A stretch of 64,000 bases of DNA from JAPLDB01 sp038206355 (GCA_038206355.1 JBBRAY010000004.1:69022-133021); one strand, 5' to 3'. Shown: positions 43,901 to 52,948, counted from the first letter of the stretch. Notes: generated by a model from the letters alone, not told the origin. Numbers and translations: made by a program.

Positions 43901-44463
43901 ACCGATAAAAGAGTATGGCCTGATAAAGATGACAATGTGTATTCGCCTTTTCCTTCAGCAGAAATAAATTGCTGATCCAGTTGCAGCAAAGGATTAAAGT
44001 GATTGTTCAGGTATTTGTTTTCATAGGAATAGCTCTGGTACAGCAGGATAAGACCAACGATTTTTTTATTTCCTGAAGTTTTTTCGAATGCATCATAAAT
44101 TCCATTTGGCAGCCGGAGTAACGTCCCGGGAGAAATATTTACTGCTGTCAGATTTTCCGGCAACACGATTTCATTGTCGCTCCAGTACTTCAGTTTGTTA
44201 TTTTCAAAATAAAAAAAACTGAAGCCCTTTGATTGGTGGTTGATGTGAATGAAAAATTCGTGGAACTGTGAGTCTGCGGAAAAACCCGAAATCAGGTCAA
44301 GCGATTGCAGGATTTTATTTTCCAGCGAAAGAATTTCCTGCTGTGCGTTTTCAATTTTTGTTTGAGGGGGACTTTTGAGAATGAGCTGAAAAAATACAGC
44401 AGTAACCGCACACACAATCGCAACAACCAAAAAGAATTTCCAGGCAGAAAGTTTTATGTGCAT
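40969..44463 (-). CDS. NtrY-like sensor histidine kinase
   Basis: A 1164-residue membrane kinase. The N-terminal helix (FFLVVAIVCAVTAVFFQLIL) precedes a ~170-residue sensor part, then a multi-helix membrane region (~200-420), a second extracytoplasmic region (~430-640), and two further helices (FILLFFLTVFLFVHFIIYLL and SIISLVVISFVMIAAGTSFYI). A helix near residue 850 (NIYLLLLVVALFLALVIT) leads into a HAMP linker (SRITKPLLLIQERLSM). The H-box is QQVAHEIKNPLTPMKLSMQHLQ (~955), and the ATPase motifs are IKNAIQSVPD, VADNGSGIP and FTTKSSGMGLGLAIV. The arrangement resembles NtrY. No NtrX-type regulator is adjacent. It probably senses an envelope signal. Confidence 0.9.
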   Translation of the reverse strand: MHIKLSAWKFFLVVAIVCAVTAVFFQLILKSPPQTKIENAQQEILSLENKILQSLDLISGFSADSQFHEFFIHINHQSKGFSFFYFENNKLKYWSDNEIVLPENLTAVNISPGTLLRLPNGIYDAFEKTSGNKKIVGLILLYQSYSYENKYLNNHFNPLLQLDQQFISAEGKGEYTLSSLSGHTLLSVNESEAIPDSLPFQTPASFYLLAFAFLISAISIFFRGHNATLTEVVISGIVLFLLRYIMIHFHFPGALYYNDFFSPKVYGSSFFFNSIGDLLLNALSLFAFTGIIRSHFKGRNYYNRYTFTAIFLLTIGLAILSALFYSLHMFIGDLALNSKISFDPTVSEIDTNTLTAAGSVLLLLWSFYALASGLLLPFPDLFSGKKYFENISAFRSGLLALLVISVYASVLIGSRLKEKKTETQKLFAQRLDSRRDPLAEYLFRDLENRITADSMIKEIIEEKKDLTENISRHLQQNYFTGYFSRFEVVVSVFDSEGNLFDSISSNTDVRLSHLISKSTTYGQLIPQQDESGKLKYISFLSINDSSASVATISVTLTARSSQLAEGFPELLISNTVINNKDESGYSYARYSNGSLIYAGGNFPYAFHTGIFGSNNENNSVLSSDGFEHVLYRPTSQALIVVSRPQESFFDRLSLFSFILLFFLTVFLFVHFIIYLLQRKNQFRLTLKQRIRSSIISLVVISFVMIAAGTSFYIVRKYDTDKNKTILSRLNAMWFAITDQFNFDKALSANSKSQWTGALNNIVTSFNLDFNLYDEAGNLYYSSQPKLFEKGILSIRINPEAYYEMRRYGKTQYVHAENIGTLNFAAAYAPFTDRYGNIAGYLNLPYFEKQNELNKEISGFLSALINIYLLLLVVALFLALVITSRITKPLLLIQERLSMTKLGGKNEMIEWKRDDEIGQLVQQYNKMVEALEVSADKLSRSERESAWREMAQQVAHEIKNPLTPMKLSMQHLQRAWIEKSGNLDELFQRISKMMIEQIDALSNIASEFSNFAKMPQVKNESLELKEIISSSISLFNESPGITFTYSDDGEKRIIIADREQLIRAFSNLIKNAIQSVPDERKGEIKISVNTDQNKFHIAVADNGSGIPTSLQSRIFTPSFTTKSSGMGLGLAIVKSIIEAMGGAIHFETTEGIGTVFHVYIPQKKE

Positions 44464-44470
44464 AGGGATT

Positions 44471-44497
44471 CAAAGGTAAGAAATCGGAGTATTGCAA
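44471..44497 (-). promoter_or_regulatory. Promoter of the NtrY-like kinase gene
   Basis: On the minus strand TACCTTTG (44478-44471) matches TAnnTTTG exactly, with TTG at 44497-44495. The spacer is 16 bases, slightly short. The -7 box ends seven bases before the ATG, again implying a very short leader. Confidence 0.5.
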
Positions 44498-44688
44498 GTC
44501 AGGAGATTGAAATGAGGAATATTCCAAACTGAGCCACGACCGAATTGGCTGATTCTGCCTTTATGAAACAAGAAATAATTCAAAGAATCATCTTTTAAAA
44601 ACAAACATCAAATAGGGAAAACGAGCAGATATTTTTCAGAACTTTAAAAAATTATTTCCTTTGCTAATCGAATTGAAATGAATTTAGA

Positions 44689-45093
44689 ATGCTGAAAGAT
44701 ATACCAAAACTAATCGTTGAAAATATTATTGTTGCTATCGTCCCTGAAACGGATGAGATAGGGGAGGAGATATGGAATGTTTACCTCGTCAATTTATATG
44801 ACTCGAAAATTGAAGGCGTGCTGGTAAGTTCCAAAGGGTATGGTCACCGGAATAGCGAAGAAGTAAAAACATCTACGCTGCGCCATTTCATCGGAATCGT
44901 AGAACCAAAAGATTATGCAAAAATTGAACTGATCATTAAGGACGTATTCGGATTGTCGAACGAATACTGGATCAGCTTTTATCTGGGAAAAGACATGTAT
45001 GACAAGAAATATGTTTTTCTCCCTGAGAGCATTACAGAGGATAACTTTACACTGATTCCTATATTGAATAAAAAAGGAGTGATGATAAGGTAA
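44689..45093 (+). CDS. Conserved hypothetical protein
   Basis: A 134-residue cytoplasmic protein with no signal peptide or membrane helix. It is acidic with alternating beta and helix: LIVENIIVAIVPETDEIGEEIWNVYLVNLYDSKIEGVLVSSKGYG, then RHFIGIVEPKDYAKIELIIKDVFGLSNEYWISFYLG, and KYVFLPESITEDNFTLIPIL. I recall similar proteins in other Bacteroidota, but I do not recognise a domain and will not assign a function. It stands alone on the plus strand after the divergent NtrY-like kinase. The only promoter-like word upstream is TTCCTTTG, one base from consensus. Confidence 0.65.
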   Translation: MLKDIPKLIVENIIVAIVPETDEIGEEIWNVYLVNLYDSKIEGVLVSSKGYGHRNSEEVKTSTLRHFIGIVEPKDYAKIELIIKDVFGLSNEYWISFYLGKDMYDKKYVFLPESITEDNFTLIPILNKKGVMIR

Positions 45094-45227
45094 CTGCCAT
45101 TAATCATTCTCATCCTGTATCCGGTGTTGAAATGAATTTTTTTTGTTCAGAGCATTGTATTTACTGGCAGCAGGTAAACAGCTCAACAAAGAGTCATATC
45201 CTATCGCGAAACAACGAACCTTTCCAT

Positions 45228-45250
45228 CCTTCGTTCGCGAAGGGCTAATT
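45228..45250 (+). terminator. UUCG-tetraloop hairpin
   Basis: CCTTCG (45228-45233) and CGAAGG (45238-45243) form a perfect stem around TTCG, one of the most stable RNA tetraloops, followed by GCTAATTTTT. It lies ~135 bp past the hypothetical gene's stop codon, so it may be a late terminator or an unrelated RNA structure. Confidence 0.4.
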
Positions 45251-45344
45251 TTTCAGGCCTTCTTTTCCAGTCCGACATTTTTTTTCGAATAGTAATGAAA
45301 AAAATTCTGATATATTAGAAAATATTACGTCCCGGGGCATCGAA

Positions 45345-45377
45345 TTGAAAAAGATAATGCGGGATGCGTTACATTTG
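45345..45377 (+). promoter_or_regulatory. Promoter of the exonuclease gene
   Basis: TTG at 45345-45347 and TACATTTG at 45370-45377 match the -33 and -7 elements with a 22-base spacer. The TTG is again the apparent start codon of the longest frame. Transcription should begin near 45384, about 30 bases before the ATG at 45414. Confidence 0.6.
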
Positions 45378-45413
45378 AATTTGAAAAGACATCAGTCGGC
45401 TAACCCAAACAAA

Positions 45414-46142
45414 ATGCTTGAAAATATTTCCATCAACAACATCCTGTTTCTTGATATAGAAACCGTACCACAACATTCAAAATTTGATGCTGCGTCCGAT
45501 GCGATGCAGCGCCTGTGGGAGAAAAAATCAAAGTTCCTGATTAAGGATGACAAGGAAACTCCCGATACTATTTATCGGCAGGCGGGGATTTATGCAGAGT
45601 TTGGAAAAGTGGTTTGTATTTCATGCGGTTACTTCACGAAGGATAATAAATTACGCATCAAATCTTTTTCAGGAGACGATGAGAGAGATGTACTTCAGGA
45701 TTTTTCAGAAATGCTTAAAAAATTTTTCAGCAGAAACGACAAACAACTATGTGCGCACAACGGCAAAGAATTCGACTTCCCTTTTCTGGCACGGAGGATG
45801 GTGATCAATAATATTCCGTTGCCTCCTGTACTCGATACGCCGGGAAAAAAACCATGGGAGGTAAATCACCTCGATACACTTGAACTCTGGAAGTTTGGTG
45901 ATTATAAATCTTACACCTCTCTTTTATTACTGGCAACGGTTTTAGGAATTCCCACCCCGAAAGATGACATTGACGGCAGCATGGTGTGGGACGTTTACTG
46001 GAATGAAAAAAATCTTCCGCGCATTGTTACTTATTGCCAGAAGGACGTACTTACCATTGCGCAGATATTTTTACGTTTTAAAGGGGAGGCATTGCTGACG
46101 GAAAACGACCTGGAAGTTGTAGGAGATTTTCAGGTTTCATAG
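45414..46142 (+). CDS. 3'-5' exonuclease of the PolB-exonuclease-like family
   Basis: A 242-residue RNase H-fold, DEDDy-type exonuclease. The first motif is LFLDIETVP (Asp and Glu metal ligands), the second is AHNGKEFDFPFLARR (Asp), and the third is YCQKDVLTIAQIF (Tyr-x3-Asp), so the four acidic residues and the catalytic tyrosine are all present. Intervening motifs (GKVVCISCGYF, DTLELWKFGDYKSYTSLLLLATVLGIP) match the predicted PolB-exonuclease-like group found alone in many bacteria. It presumably trims DNA or RNA 3' ends; the physiological substrate is unknown. I chose the ATG at 45414 because the longer frame starts at the -33 TTG of the promoter. Confidence 0.88.
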   Translation: MLENISINNILFLDIETVPQHSKFDAASDAMQRLWEKKSKFLIKDDKETPDTIYRQAGIYAEFGKVVCISCGYFTKDNKLRIKSFSGDDERDVLQDFSEMLKKFFSRNDKQLCAHNGKEFDFPFLARRMVINNIPLPPVLDTPGKKPWEVNHLDTLELWKFGDYKSYTSLLLLATVLGIPTPKDDIDGSMVWDVYWNEKNLPRIVTYCQKDVLTIAQIFLRFKGEALLTENDLEVVGDFQVS

Positions 46143-46214
46143 GAAATCAAACCGTTCGGTTTTTTTCAACCGCGTTCATTCATTACTCATTCTTTTCTTA
46201 TTCTTGCCGCCGAT

Positions 46215-48467
46215 ATGAGGAATTGTTTTATCCTTCTTCTTAACTGCATCCTCCCGCTACTGGTTTTTGGCCAGGCCTACAAGCCCTTGCGCATAGCAGA
46301 AAATATAAAACTAGACGGAAAACTGGATGAAGCCTTTTGGGAGCAAGCACAGGTGGAGAATGATTTTATGCAGGAAGACCCTTCAGCAGGAGCGGAACCG
46401 ACAGAACCAACAGAGATCAGGATTGTTTACAACGATGAATTTTTATTTGTAGGGATGCGCGCTTATGACAAGGAGCCGCAAAAACTTGTGCGGTCCGCGC
46501 TTGAAAGGGATTTTACCATTGACCAGGACGACGGAGTCGCTTTTGTGATTGACACGTACAACGACAAAAGCACAGGTCTCGTGTTTATCACAAATACCCT
46601 GGGCGCCAGATGGGATACTGAACTCTCCGGCGACGGTGGAAATGACAACCCATCATTCAATACCTTCTGGGATGTGGCAAGCTCAGTGGATTCACTCGGA
46701 TACTCAGTGGAATTCAGAATACCGTTTTCTTCCCTTCGTTTTGAGTCGAAAGAAATAGTTACCATGGGCTTTCGTTTTGTCCGCCTCATCAAAAGAAAAA
46801 ATGAGTATGTAATTTTTCCCCGTGTTGATCCTGCCATCAACGATCCTTATTTCAAAGTTTCCCTGGCGCGTGAAATGGAATTCCATCACCTCAAAAGTAA
46901 AAAACCGTTTTACATCACGCCGTACGTAACGGCAAACTATTCAGAGACCAGTTCGCTCAATGCCGCGGGCAATGCATATGTGAGAAGCAATGAATTTGTT
47001 TCCCGGAAGAATTATGTTAGCAATGAGACAGCAGATAAAATTCTAAGTAACGTCGGACTTGACGCAAAATACGGATTGAGTAAAAATTTTACGTTGGATT
47101 TTACACTGAACACCGATTTCGCCCAGGCAGAAGTGGACAACAGGATCATCAACCTGAGCAAATATGAGGTAAACCTTCCGGAAAAACGGAATTTTTTTCT
47201 GGAATCAAAAAATTATCTGGGCTTCTCTTCCACTTCAGGAAATGAATTTTTTATCTCGCGAAAAATCGGAAAGGAGAATGGCGAACTCGTTCCCATTATT
47301 TCCGGTGTAAGGGTTACCGGTAAGAGCAGGGGATGGCAGATGGGTATTCTCGATATGCAAACGAAAGGTGATATGGTAAGCAATATTGATCCGCATAACT
47401 TTTTTGTTTTTCGCACCCGCAAGGACATTGACACGATAGGAAGCTTTGCAGGCGGAATGATTACCTCACGCTTCAATACCGGAAAAAATAATCTCAGCAA
47501 TCAGACGCTAGCTGTTGATATCGTTAAAAAATTAAACCGGTATGTTATTTTCGTTGGTGCTTATGGCATCAGCACCGTTGACGGTGAATTCAAAAATGCC
47601 CACAAAAGTTCTGACTACAATCTTGCCATTTTCAGAAGTGCAAGAGAAGGATTTACTTATTCACTCACCGCTGACTGGCTGGGAAGTTTATTTCAGCCGG
47701 TGATGGGTTTTGTTGAAGAGAATGATTTGTTGAGTTCCGGCGGAGCGTTGTCGTATGTAAAGAAGGCGAAAAAAGAAAGCAGCATTGCCTACATGCATGC
47801 AAACGTAAATATCAAAGATCGCTACAAGCCTGAATTGGAGAAGGAGGAATCACATTCGGGGTTTACAGAAATAGGTGTCAGTTTTAAAAGCGGGGCTCAG
47901 ATCAATGTGATTGCAGCGACCTATAATTCAGATGAACTTTTTTCTGACTGGCAGATCTCTGAGCATATCACCATTCCGAAGGACAGGTATATTATGTATT
48001 CACCTTCATTGTATATTAACTCACCACAGAAAAGCAGTTTTCGCGGAGACCTTTCTATAGAGTTGCTCGATTTTTATGGTGGAAGGAGAATCACAGTTGC
48101 ACCCGACCTGACCTATGTTTTCAATAAGTACATTAAGGCACAGGTTATTTATCAGATGAACAGGATTCGGTTCCCGGCCAGCTTCTCAGACAACGGCGAC
48201 GCACAATACCTCTCTCACCTCGTCAGCTTAAACCTTTACTTGTTTTTGTCCTCGAAATTTTCCATAAAACTTTTATCACAGTATGATAACCTCAGCAATT
48301 CACTAGGAAGCAATTTGCGTTTGCGTTATAATCCGTGCGAGGGAACAGATTTGTATATCGTATATAATTCAGGAATGAATACGCAGGTGAACAGACCGGA
48401 TCCGCATTTGCCCGTCATCGCCAACCAGGCCATCGTAGTGAAGTTTTCAAAAACTTTTGGGTTGTAA
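46215..48467 (+). CDS. Outer-membrane protein with CBM9-like domain and DUF5916 barrel
   Basis: A 750-residue exported protein. The signal peptide ends at VFGQ (residue 20). Residues ~22-200 form a carbohydrate-binding family 9-like sandwich (LDGKLDEAFWEQAQVENDFMQ, FLFVGMRAYDKEP, VEFRIPFSSLRF). Residues ~215-750 match DUF5916, a beta-barrel domain (LDFTLNTDFAQAEVDNRIINL, PEKRNFFLESKNYLGF, ending VVKFSKTFGL). The family is common in Bacteroidota and its exact role is unknown; a surface sensor or binding protein is plausible. A near-consensus -7 box TATTCTTG (46199-46206) lies eight bases before the ATG. Its stop codon is only two bases from that of the convergent T9SS gene. Confidence 0.87.
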   Translation: MRNCFILLLNCILPLLVFGQAYKPLRIAENIKLDGKLDEAFWEQAQVENDFMQEDPSAGAEPTEPTEIRIVYNDEFLFVGMRAYDKEPQKLVRSALERDFTIDQDDGVAFVIDTYNDKSTGLVFITNTLGARWDTELSGDGGNDNPSFNTFWDVASSVDSLGYSVEFRIPFSSLRFESKEIVTMGFRFVRLIKRKNEYVIFPRVDPAINDPYFKVSLAREMEFHHLKSKKPFYITPYVTANYSETSSLNAAGNAYVRSNEFVSRKNYVSNETADKILSNVGLDAKYGLSKNFTLDFTLNTDFAQAEVDNRIINLSKYEVNLPEKRNFFLESKNYLGFSSTSGNEFFISRKIGKENGELVPIISGVRVTGKSRGWQMGILDMQTKGDMVSNIDPHNFFVFRTRKDIDTIGSFAGGMITSRFNTGKNNLSNQTLAVDIVKKLNRYVIFVGAYGISTVDGEFKNAHKSSDYNLAIFRSAREGFTYSLTADWLGSLFQPVMGFVEENDLLSSGGALSYVKKAKKESSIAYMHANVNIKDRYKPELEKEESHSGFTEIGVSFKSGAQINVIAATYNSDELFSDWQISEHITIPKDRYIMYSPSLYINSPQKSSFRGDLSIELLDFYGGRRITVAPDLTYVFNKYIKAQVIYQMNRIRFPASFSDNGDAQYLSHLVSLNLYLFLSSKFSIKLLSQYDNLSNSLGSNLRLRYNPCEGTDLYIVYNSGMNTQVNRPDPHLPVIANQAIVVKFSKTFGL

Positions 48468-48469
48468 AA

Positions 48470-51400
48470 TTACCACTTCTCAATTCTCGTCACATATTTT
48501 CCGTTGTTGCCTGTAATTTCAAGCAGGTAAACAGCAGGCGCAAGAGATGAAACAGAGATGTGAATTTCCGGAAGCGGATGCGACGATGTTTCAAAAACTT
48601 TTCTTCCAAGAACATCATATAAAACGATCATCACTTCTTTATCAGTAATAAAATTTCCTGAAAGAGAAATGGTAAGGTCGTCATATGCAGGATTAGGAAA
48701 TACCTTTATGGTTCCGGAAGAAAAATCTGTTTTGATAGCAGCATAAATAAAATTCGATGTGTCAGAATTGTTCGACGCGCATCCGTTGGCATCTGTAAAG
48801 ACAACATAATACAAGCCGTTATGTACCGGCACGAAATAATTATTTGTCGCACCTGCAATCATCCCAATGCCCACTTCATACCATTGGTTTCCGGTTGCAG
48901 CACTTGAATACAATGAGTCGAAAGGTGCATTGTCGCTGAGGATGAGCGGAGCCGACGGCTGATAATTAGTAACGGTAACAGAATCAGTTCCGGAACATCC
49001 GAAGCCATCAGCAACAGTTACATGATACGTTCCTGCAGATGCAGTAATACATGATGTCGTATTTCCTGTCGTCCACTGGTAAGAAGTGAATCCTGCAGTT
49101 GCACACAAGAGGGTGTCAGTTCCAATACAAACAGGAATATTTCCCGAAGGTTGAATTCCGGGAACGGGAACTGAATGATTGTTTACTGTTACTGAGTCCA
49201 TGCCTGTGCATCCAAAAGCATCTGTAACGGTGACCTGATAAATTCCTAAAGGTGCATTGATGCACTGAACAGTATTTCCGTTAGACCACTGGTAGTTTGC
49301 AAATCCTGCCGACGCACATAATAAAGTATCGCTCCCCGTACAAACAGTCAGCGTTCCCGAAGGCTGAATATTGGCAACCGGTGCCGTACGGTTATTTATT
49401 GTTACGGCATCAGTACCAACACATCCGAAACCATCAGTAACCGTTACGTTATAATTGCCTGCTGAAACGGTGATGCAATTGACGCTGCTTGCGTTGGACC
49501 ATAAGTAACTTGCAAAACCTGCATTGGCACACAAAGCAGTATCGTTATCCGGACAAATCAATACAGTTCCTGATGGCTGAATATTGGGAACAGGCAATGC
49601 ATGACCGGTTACACTATGTGATGTACTTGTACGTGAACATCCGAATGCATTTGAAAGTACCAATGAATAAGTCCCGGCACCGACATTGATACATGAATCA
49701 GTATATGCTCCGTTATTCCAGTTGAATGAATATGGCGCGCTGTTATTTCCGGTGAATGAAGCACAAAGCGCAACCGTAGATCCGGTACAGACATCTGAAC
49801 TGCCGGTCACAGTAACCGGAGGCGCTGCAGTATGCATTTGTAGTTGAATTGATTTCACTGTTGCACATCCGTTCGCATCAGTAAACGTAACCGTGTAAGT
49901 ATTACTTGATGAAGCAGTGATGGAAGAAGTTGTTCCTCCTGTTGACCAGCTGTATGAACTTACAGGCCGCGATAAAGAATCTACCGCTGAAAGAATAAAC
50001 GATGTTCCTTCACAAAAACCATTTGAAGTATCTGCGGAAAAAACAGGACTGTAACTGATGCCACTATACACTGTTACGTTGTCACTGCCACTGCATCCAA
50101 AACCATTGGTTACAGAAACAGAATAAACGCCGGAGGTATTTACAGTTATAGATGATGTGGTTGCATTCGTTGACCAGAGATAGGAACTGAAACCGGCTGT
50201 CGCTACGAGTGTGGTGTTTGCTCCCGGACAAATAAATGCAGAGTCCTGCGGTTGTATGTTCGGATTTGGCGCCGGTTGACTGGTTACCGTATATGTCCCT
50301 GTTCCGGCAGTATCGCATCCGAAGCGATTGGTGATGGCAACAGAATAAGTTCCGCCATGAGAGAAGATACAGGAATCAGTAAATGCACCGGAATTCCATG
50401 AAAAAGTATATGGACCTGAACCGTTATCATTGAATGTAGCGCATAGCTGAACAGAATCTCCTGCACAAACACTTGCAGCGCCACTGATATTCGGCACCGG
50501 AGGAACAGGCTGAAGCTGAATGGTAATTGAATCTACTGTTGGACATCCGTACTGATCAACGAAAGTGGTAACGAAAGTTCCGCTTGTGGTAGGAAAAACA
50601 AATGGTCCGCTCGCGCCGGTATTCCAGGAGACACCCCATACCGATTGAAATGCGGAGTCGTATGCATGGATTGAATAGGAGGATCCTTCGCACAACCCAT
50701 TCGGAGAGGAGACGGCAAACTCAATGTTATATGCTGTTCCACCGGTTATACTTTTTGACGCTGATGCAGAACAACCCCTGTAATCATAAACTGTAACGGA
50801 ATATGTTCCGGCAGTACTCACGGTAATAGTTCTGGTATGCGCACCATTACTCCATGTATATTCATACATGTTTGCGGGAGCAGATAGCGTAACTGTTGTA
50901 CCCGGGCACAGCAATGTATCTCCGCTTGTAATTTGTATACTGGCTGTCACGTTGCAGGTGCGGCAGGCAGAAGAGTCACGATAACTTTTTGCCGTGCAGC
51001 CCGCAATAGTATCAGATGCTGAATAGAGCGGTGAGGTAGTATTTACATTGAATGCATATACATAAGGAAAAGCAGGATATGTGATGGGAGGAATATTTCC
51101 GTCAATGCATCCTGAGTTACCGCTGAGACTCGTTTTATAAAGCACAGGAAATTCTGTAAATGAGCTTCCGTCAAAATAGGTAAAGGCAGTAGCTACGTAA
51201 CCATCATATGTTTTCGTTGACTTCGAACAATTGTACGCAGTGGATTTTTTTGAAGTGAGGATGTTGAATGAATTATCCATTGTAATAATTCTCAACGAGT
51301 CATATACAGGCGCTACCGGACGGGAAACAACTACTACATTATTTGACGGAGACAGAAACATCGAGTAATCACCTTTCAGTGAGTCGATAGAATAAGAGTC

Positions 51401-52687
51401 TATATAAGTACCGCTTCCGTTAAACCGGGAGATATAATAAAAGTACGAGCTGGCAGTTGGTTCATAAAATCTACCTGGAAAAAGGTATTCACCCGCTGAG
51501 TTCTGTAGTGGCTGGCCGTTCTGTGAGGACTGTGTATTCTGGTAGATGCCATTTAGCCATAAAAAATTTCCGTTCACATCCATCTTTGCCGCCACCTGGT
51601 CGTGACTGTCGAATTGAACATGGTTGCCACCATTGGGACCTGGAAAATTGTAACCATATTGTCCGTTGAGTAAAACATTCCCGTCTGAGGTTTTTGCAAA
51701 GGAGAGAAAATCCATTTCCCAGCTGCCGAGGTCATAACTTTTTTGTGTTACGGTATTTCCATTCTGGTCATAGATGACTACTTCCAGCGGATTTTTATTT
51801 ACGATGAGTCCTACGCGGGTATTACTGAAAGTAAATAAAAGTTTGTCGCCGAATATGCCGTCGTATTTCTGCCATACTATATTTCCGTTGAGGTCTATTT
51901 TTGTAATCGAAAATTCTGAATTGGCAGAGAGGAAAACATATCCCGAGTCAAAATATTCAAAGTTGTTTACGTCGAAGAGGTAATTGAAATTCCGCGACCA
52001 CTGTACTTGTCCGTTCTTATTCGTCTTGATAAACATCGGACTGCTACATTCCCCGCAGTTGTCGTATTGTCCGGCGATGAGGTATCCGCTGTCGATAGGG
52101 TTTTGTACTACTTTGTTAAGGTTGAAAAGCTGAAGTTTTAAAAGTTTGAGAAAAACAGAATCAGTGGGCATTCCCAGTGAAGTACCGATGGTAACGGGTT
52201 TGCACACACTTACAGGCGGACAAAAATTTTGTGCTGAATTCAGACAAACGGTATAATTTCCTTTTGTATTGTAAAGATGCGTCGGACTGATGGCGTTGCT
52301 TGAAGTCCCATCGCCAAAATACCATTGATAGGCGTAAGTATTGGTGGAGGTATTCGTAAGTGTAGCGGCATATCCGCCCACACTTGGATTGAATGATACA
52401 ACGGGTCGTTGTACTTGCCGGATGATGATGCTTGCATTTCCGTTACACGCCGAGCCATCAACGGTATTCAGTGTAATTGTTCCCGGACCGGTGGCATAAG
52501 TATAACTAACGGTAGAACCATTGCTCCAGGAATAACTCTGATAAACATCATTTACATAAAGGTATGTTGAACTGCCCGTGCAAATGGTGTCCTCACCAAA
52601 AATGACGGGGTTGCATTGCGCGGAAGAACGCTGAATTCCACCGGTAAAAAGTATCAATAAAAGGGCAAAGGGTAAAAGTTTCTGCAT
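48470..52687 (-). CDS. Large PKD-repeat protein with T9SS signal
   Basis: A 1405-residue secreted protein. I start at the ATG at 52687 because it gives a clean signal peptide (MQKLLPFALLLILFTGGIQ, then RSSAQ); the ATG at 52765 would bury it behind 26 residues. A PKD domain occurs at ~75-150 (YQWYFGDGTSSNAISPTHLY). Residues ~160-560 look like a propeller (GYLIAGQYDN, NVLLNGQYGY). Residues ~570-1280 are about eight Ig/PKD-like modules of ~75 residues with the pattern CxGxxxxLCAxxGFxSYxWSxG ... CI ... YxVTVTDxFGCxGxDxVTV. The C-terminus is a T9SS type A domain (VFPNPAYDDLTISL ... PAVYLLEI). It probably forms a long extracellular rod for adhesion. Confidence 0.83.
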   Translation of the reverse strand: MQKLLPFALLLILFTGGIQRSSAQCNPVIFGEDTICTGSSTYLYVNDVYQSYSWSNGSTVSYTYATGPGTITLNTVDGSACNGNASIIIRQVQRPVVSFNPSVGGYAATLTNTSTNTYAYQWYFGDGTSSNAISPTHLYNTKGNYTVCLNSAQNFCPPVSVCKPVTIGTSLGMPTDSVFLKLLKLQLFNLNKVVQNPIDSGYLIAGQYDNCGECSSPMFIKTNKNGQVQWSRNFNYLFDVNNFEYFDSGYVFLSANSEFSITKIDLNGNIVWQKYDGIFGDKLLFTFSNTRVGLIVNKNPLEVVIYDQNGNTVTQKSYDLGSWEMDFLSFAKTSDGNVLLNGQYGYNFPGPNGGNHVQFDSHDQVAAKMDVNGNFLWLNGIYQNTQSSQNGQPLQNSAGEYLFPGRFYEPTASSYFYYISRFNGSGTYIDSYSIDSLKGDYSMFLSPSNNVVVVSRPVAPVYDSLRIITMDNSFNILTSKKSTAYNCSKSTKTYDGYVATAFTYFDGSSFTEFPVLYKTSLSGNSGCIDGNIPPITYPAFPYVYAFNVNTTSPLYSASDTIAGCTAKSYRDSSACRTCNVTASIQITSGDTLLCPGTTVTLSAPANMYEYTWSNGAHTRTITVSTAGTYSVTVYDYRGCSASASKSITGGTAYNIEFAVSSPNGLCEGSSYSIHAYDSAFQSVWGVSWNTGASGPFVFPTTSGTFVTTFVDQYGCPTVDSITIQLQPVPPVPNISGAASVCAGDSVQLCATFNDNGSGPYTFSWNSGAFTDSCIFSHGGTYSVAITNRFGCDTAGTGTYTVTSQPAPNPNIQPQDSAFICPGANTTLVATAGFSSYLWSTNATTSSITVNTSGVYSVSVTNGFGCSGSDNVTVYSGISYSPVFSADTSNGFCEGTSFILSAVDSLSRPVSSYSWSTGGTTSSITASSSNTYTVTFTDANGCATVKSIQLQMHTAAPPVTVTGSSDVCTGSTVALCASFTGNNSAPYSFNWNNGAYTDSCINVGAGTYSLVLSNAFGCSRTSTSHSVTGHALPVPNIQPSGTVLICPDNDTALCANAGFASYLWSNASSVNCITVSAGNYNVTVTDGFGCVGTDAVTINNRTAPVANIQPSGTLTVCTGSDTLLCASAGFANYQWSNGNTVQCINAPLGIYQVTVTDAFGCTGMDSVTVNNHSVPVPGIQPSGNIPVCIGTDTLLCATAGFTSYQWTTGNTTSCITASAGTYHVTVADGFGCSGTDSVTVTNYQPSAPLILSDNAPFDSLYSSAATGNQWYEVGIGMIAGATNNYFVPVHNGLYYVVFTDANGCASNNSDTSNFIYAAIKTDFSSGTIKVFPNPAYDDLTISLSGNFITDKEVMIVLYDVLGRKVFETSSHPLPEIHISVSSLAPAVYLLEITGNNGKYVTRIEKW

Positions 52688-52886
52688 GCTGGTTTTGGCT
52701 TGAAAAGGAGAGCCGAAAGTACTGAAAAAAATACGTCTAAATCGGGCTATGGAGAGGTTTTCCACCTCATCGGGGTTTAAATAAAACGAATCATTTTTTA
52801 ATAATTCAACTCCACCAAAAAATGATTATGCTTTTCCTTTCCGCTCTCAGTTGTTAGTCCCCTGTTCATTTTACTTCGCATACCCA

Positions 52887-52918
52887 TTTTGCCCCCTCCC
52901 TTATTTCCTCTACTTTCG
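52887..52918 (+). promoter_or_regulatory. Promoter of the DUF3109 gene
   Basis: TTTTG at 52887-52891 and TACTTTCG at 52911-52918 form a -33/-7 pair with a 19-base spacer; the -7 box has one mismatch to TAnnTTTG. The ATG follows at 52949. Confidence 0.5.
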
Positions 52919-52948
52919 TTCCTTATCTAAAGGAAGAAATTTCCAACC

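Noticed and set aside
45094..45340. Possible tRNA or small structured RNA in the spacer before the exonuclease gene
   Set aside because: Apart from one UUCG hairpin there is no cloverleaf, acceptor pairing or T-loop sequence.
52688..52765. ATG at 52765 as start of the large PKD gene
   Set aside because: It adds 26 residues ahead of a complete signal peptide that starts at the ATG at 52687.
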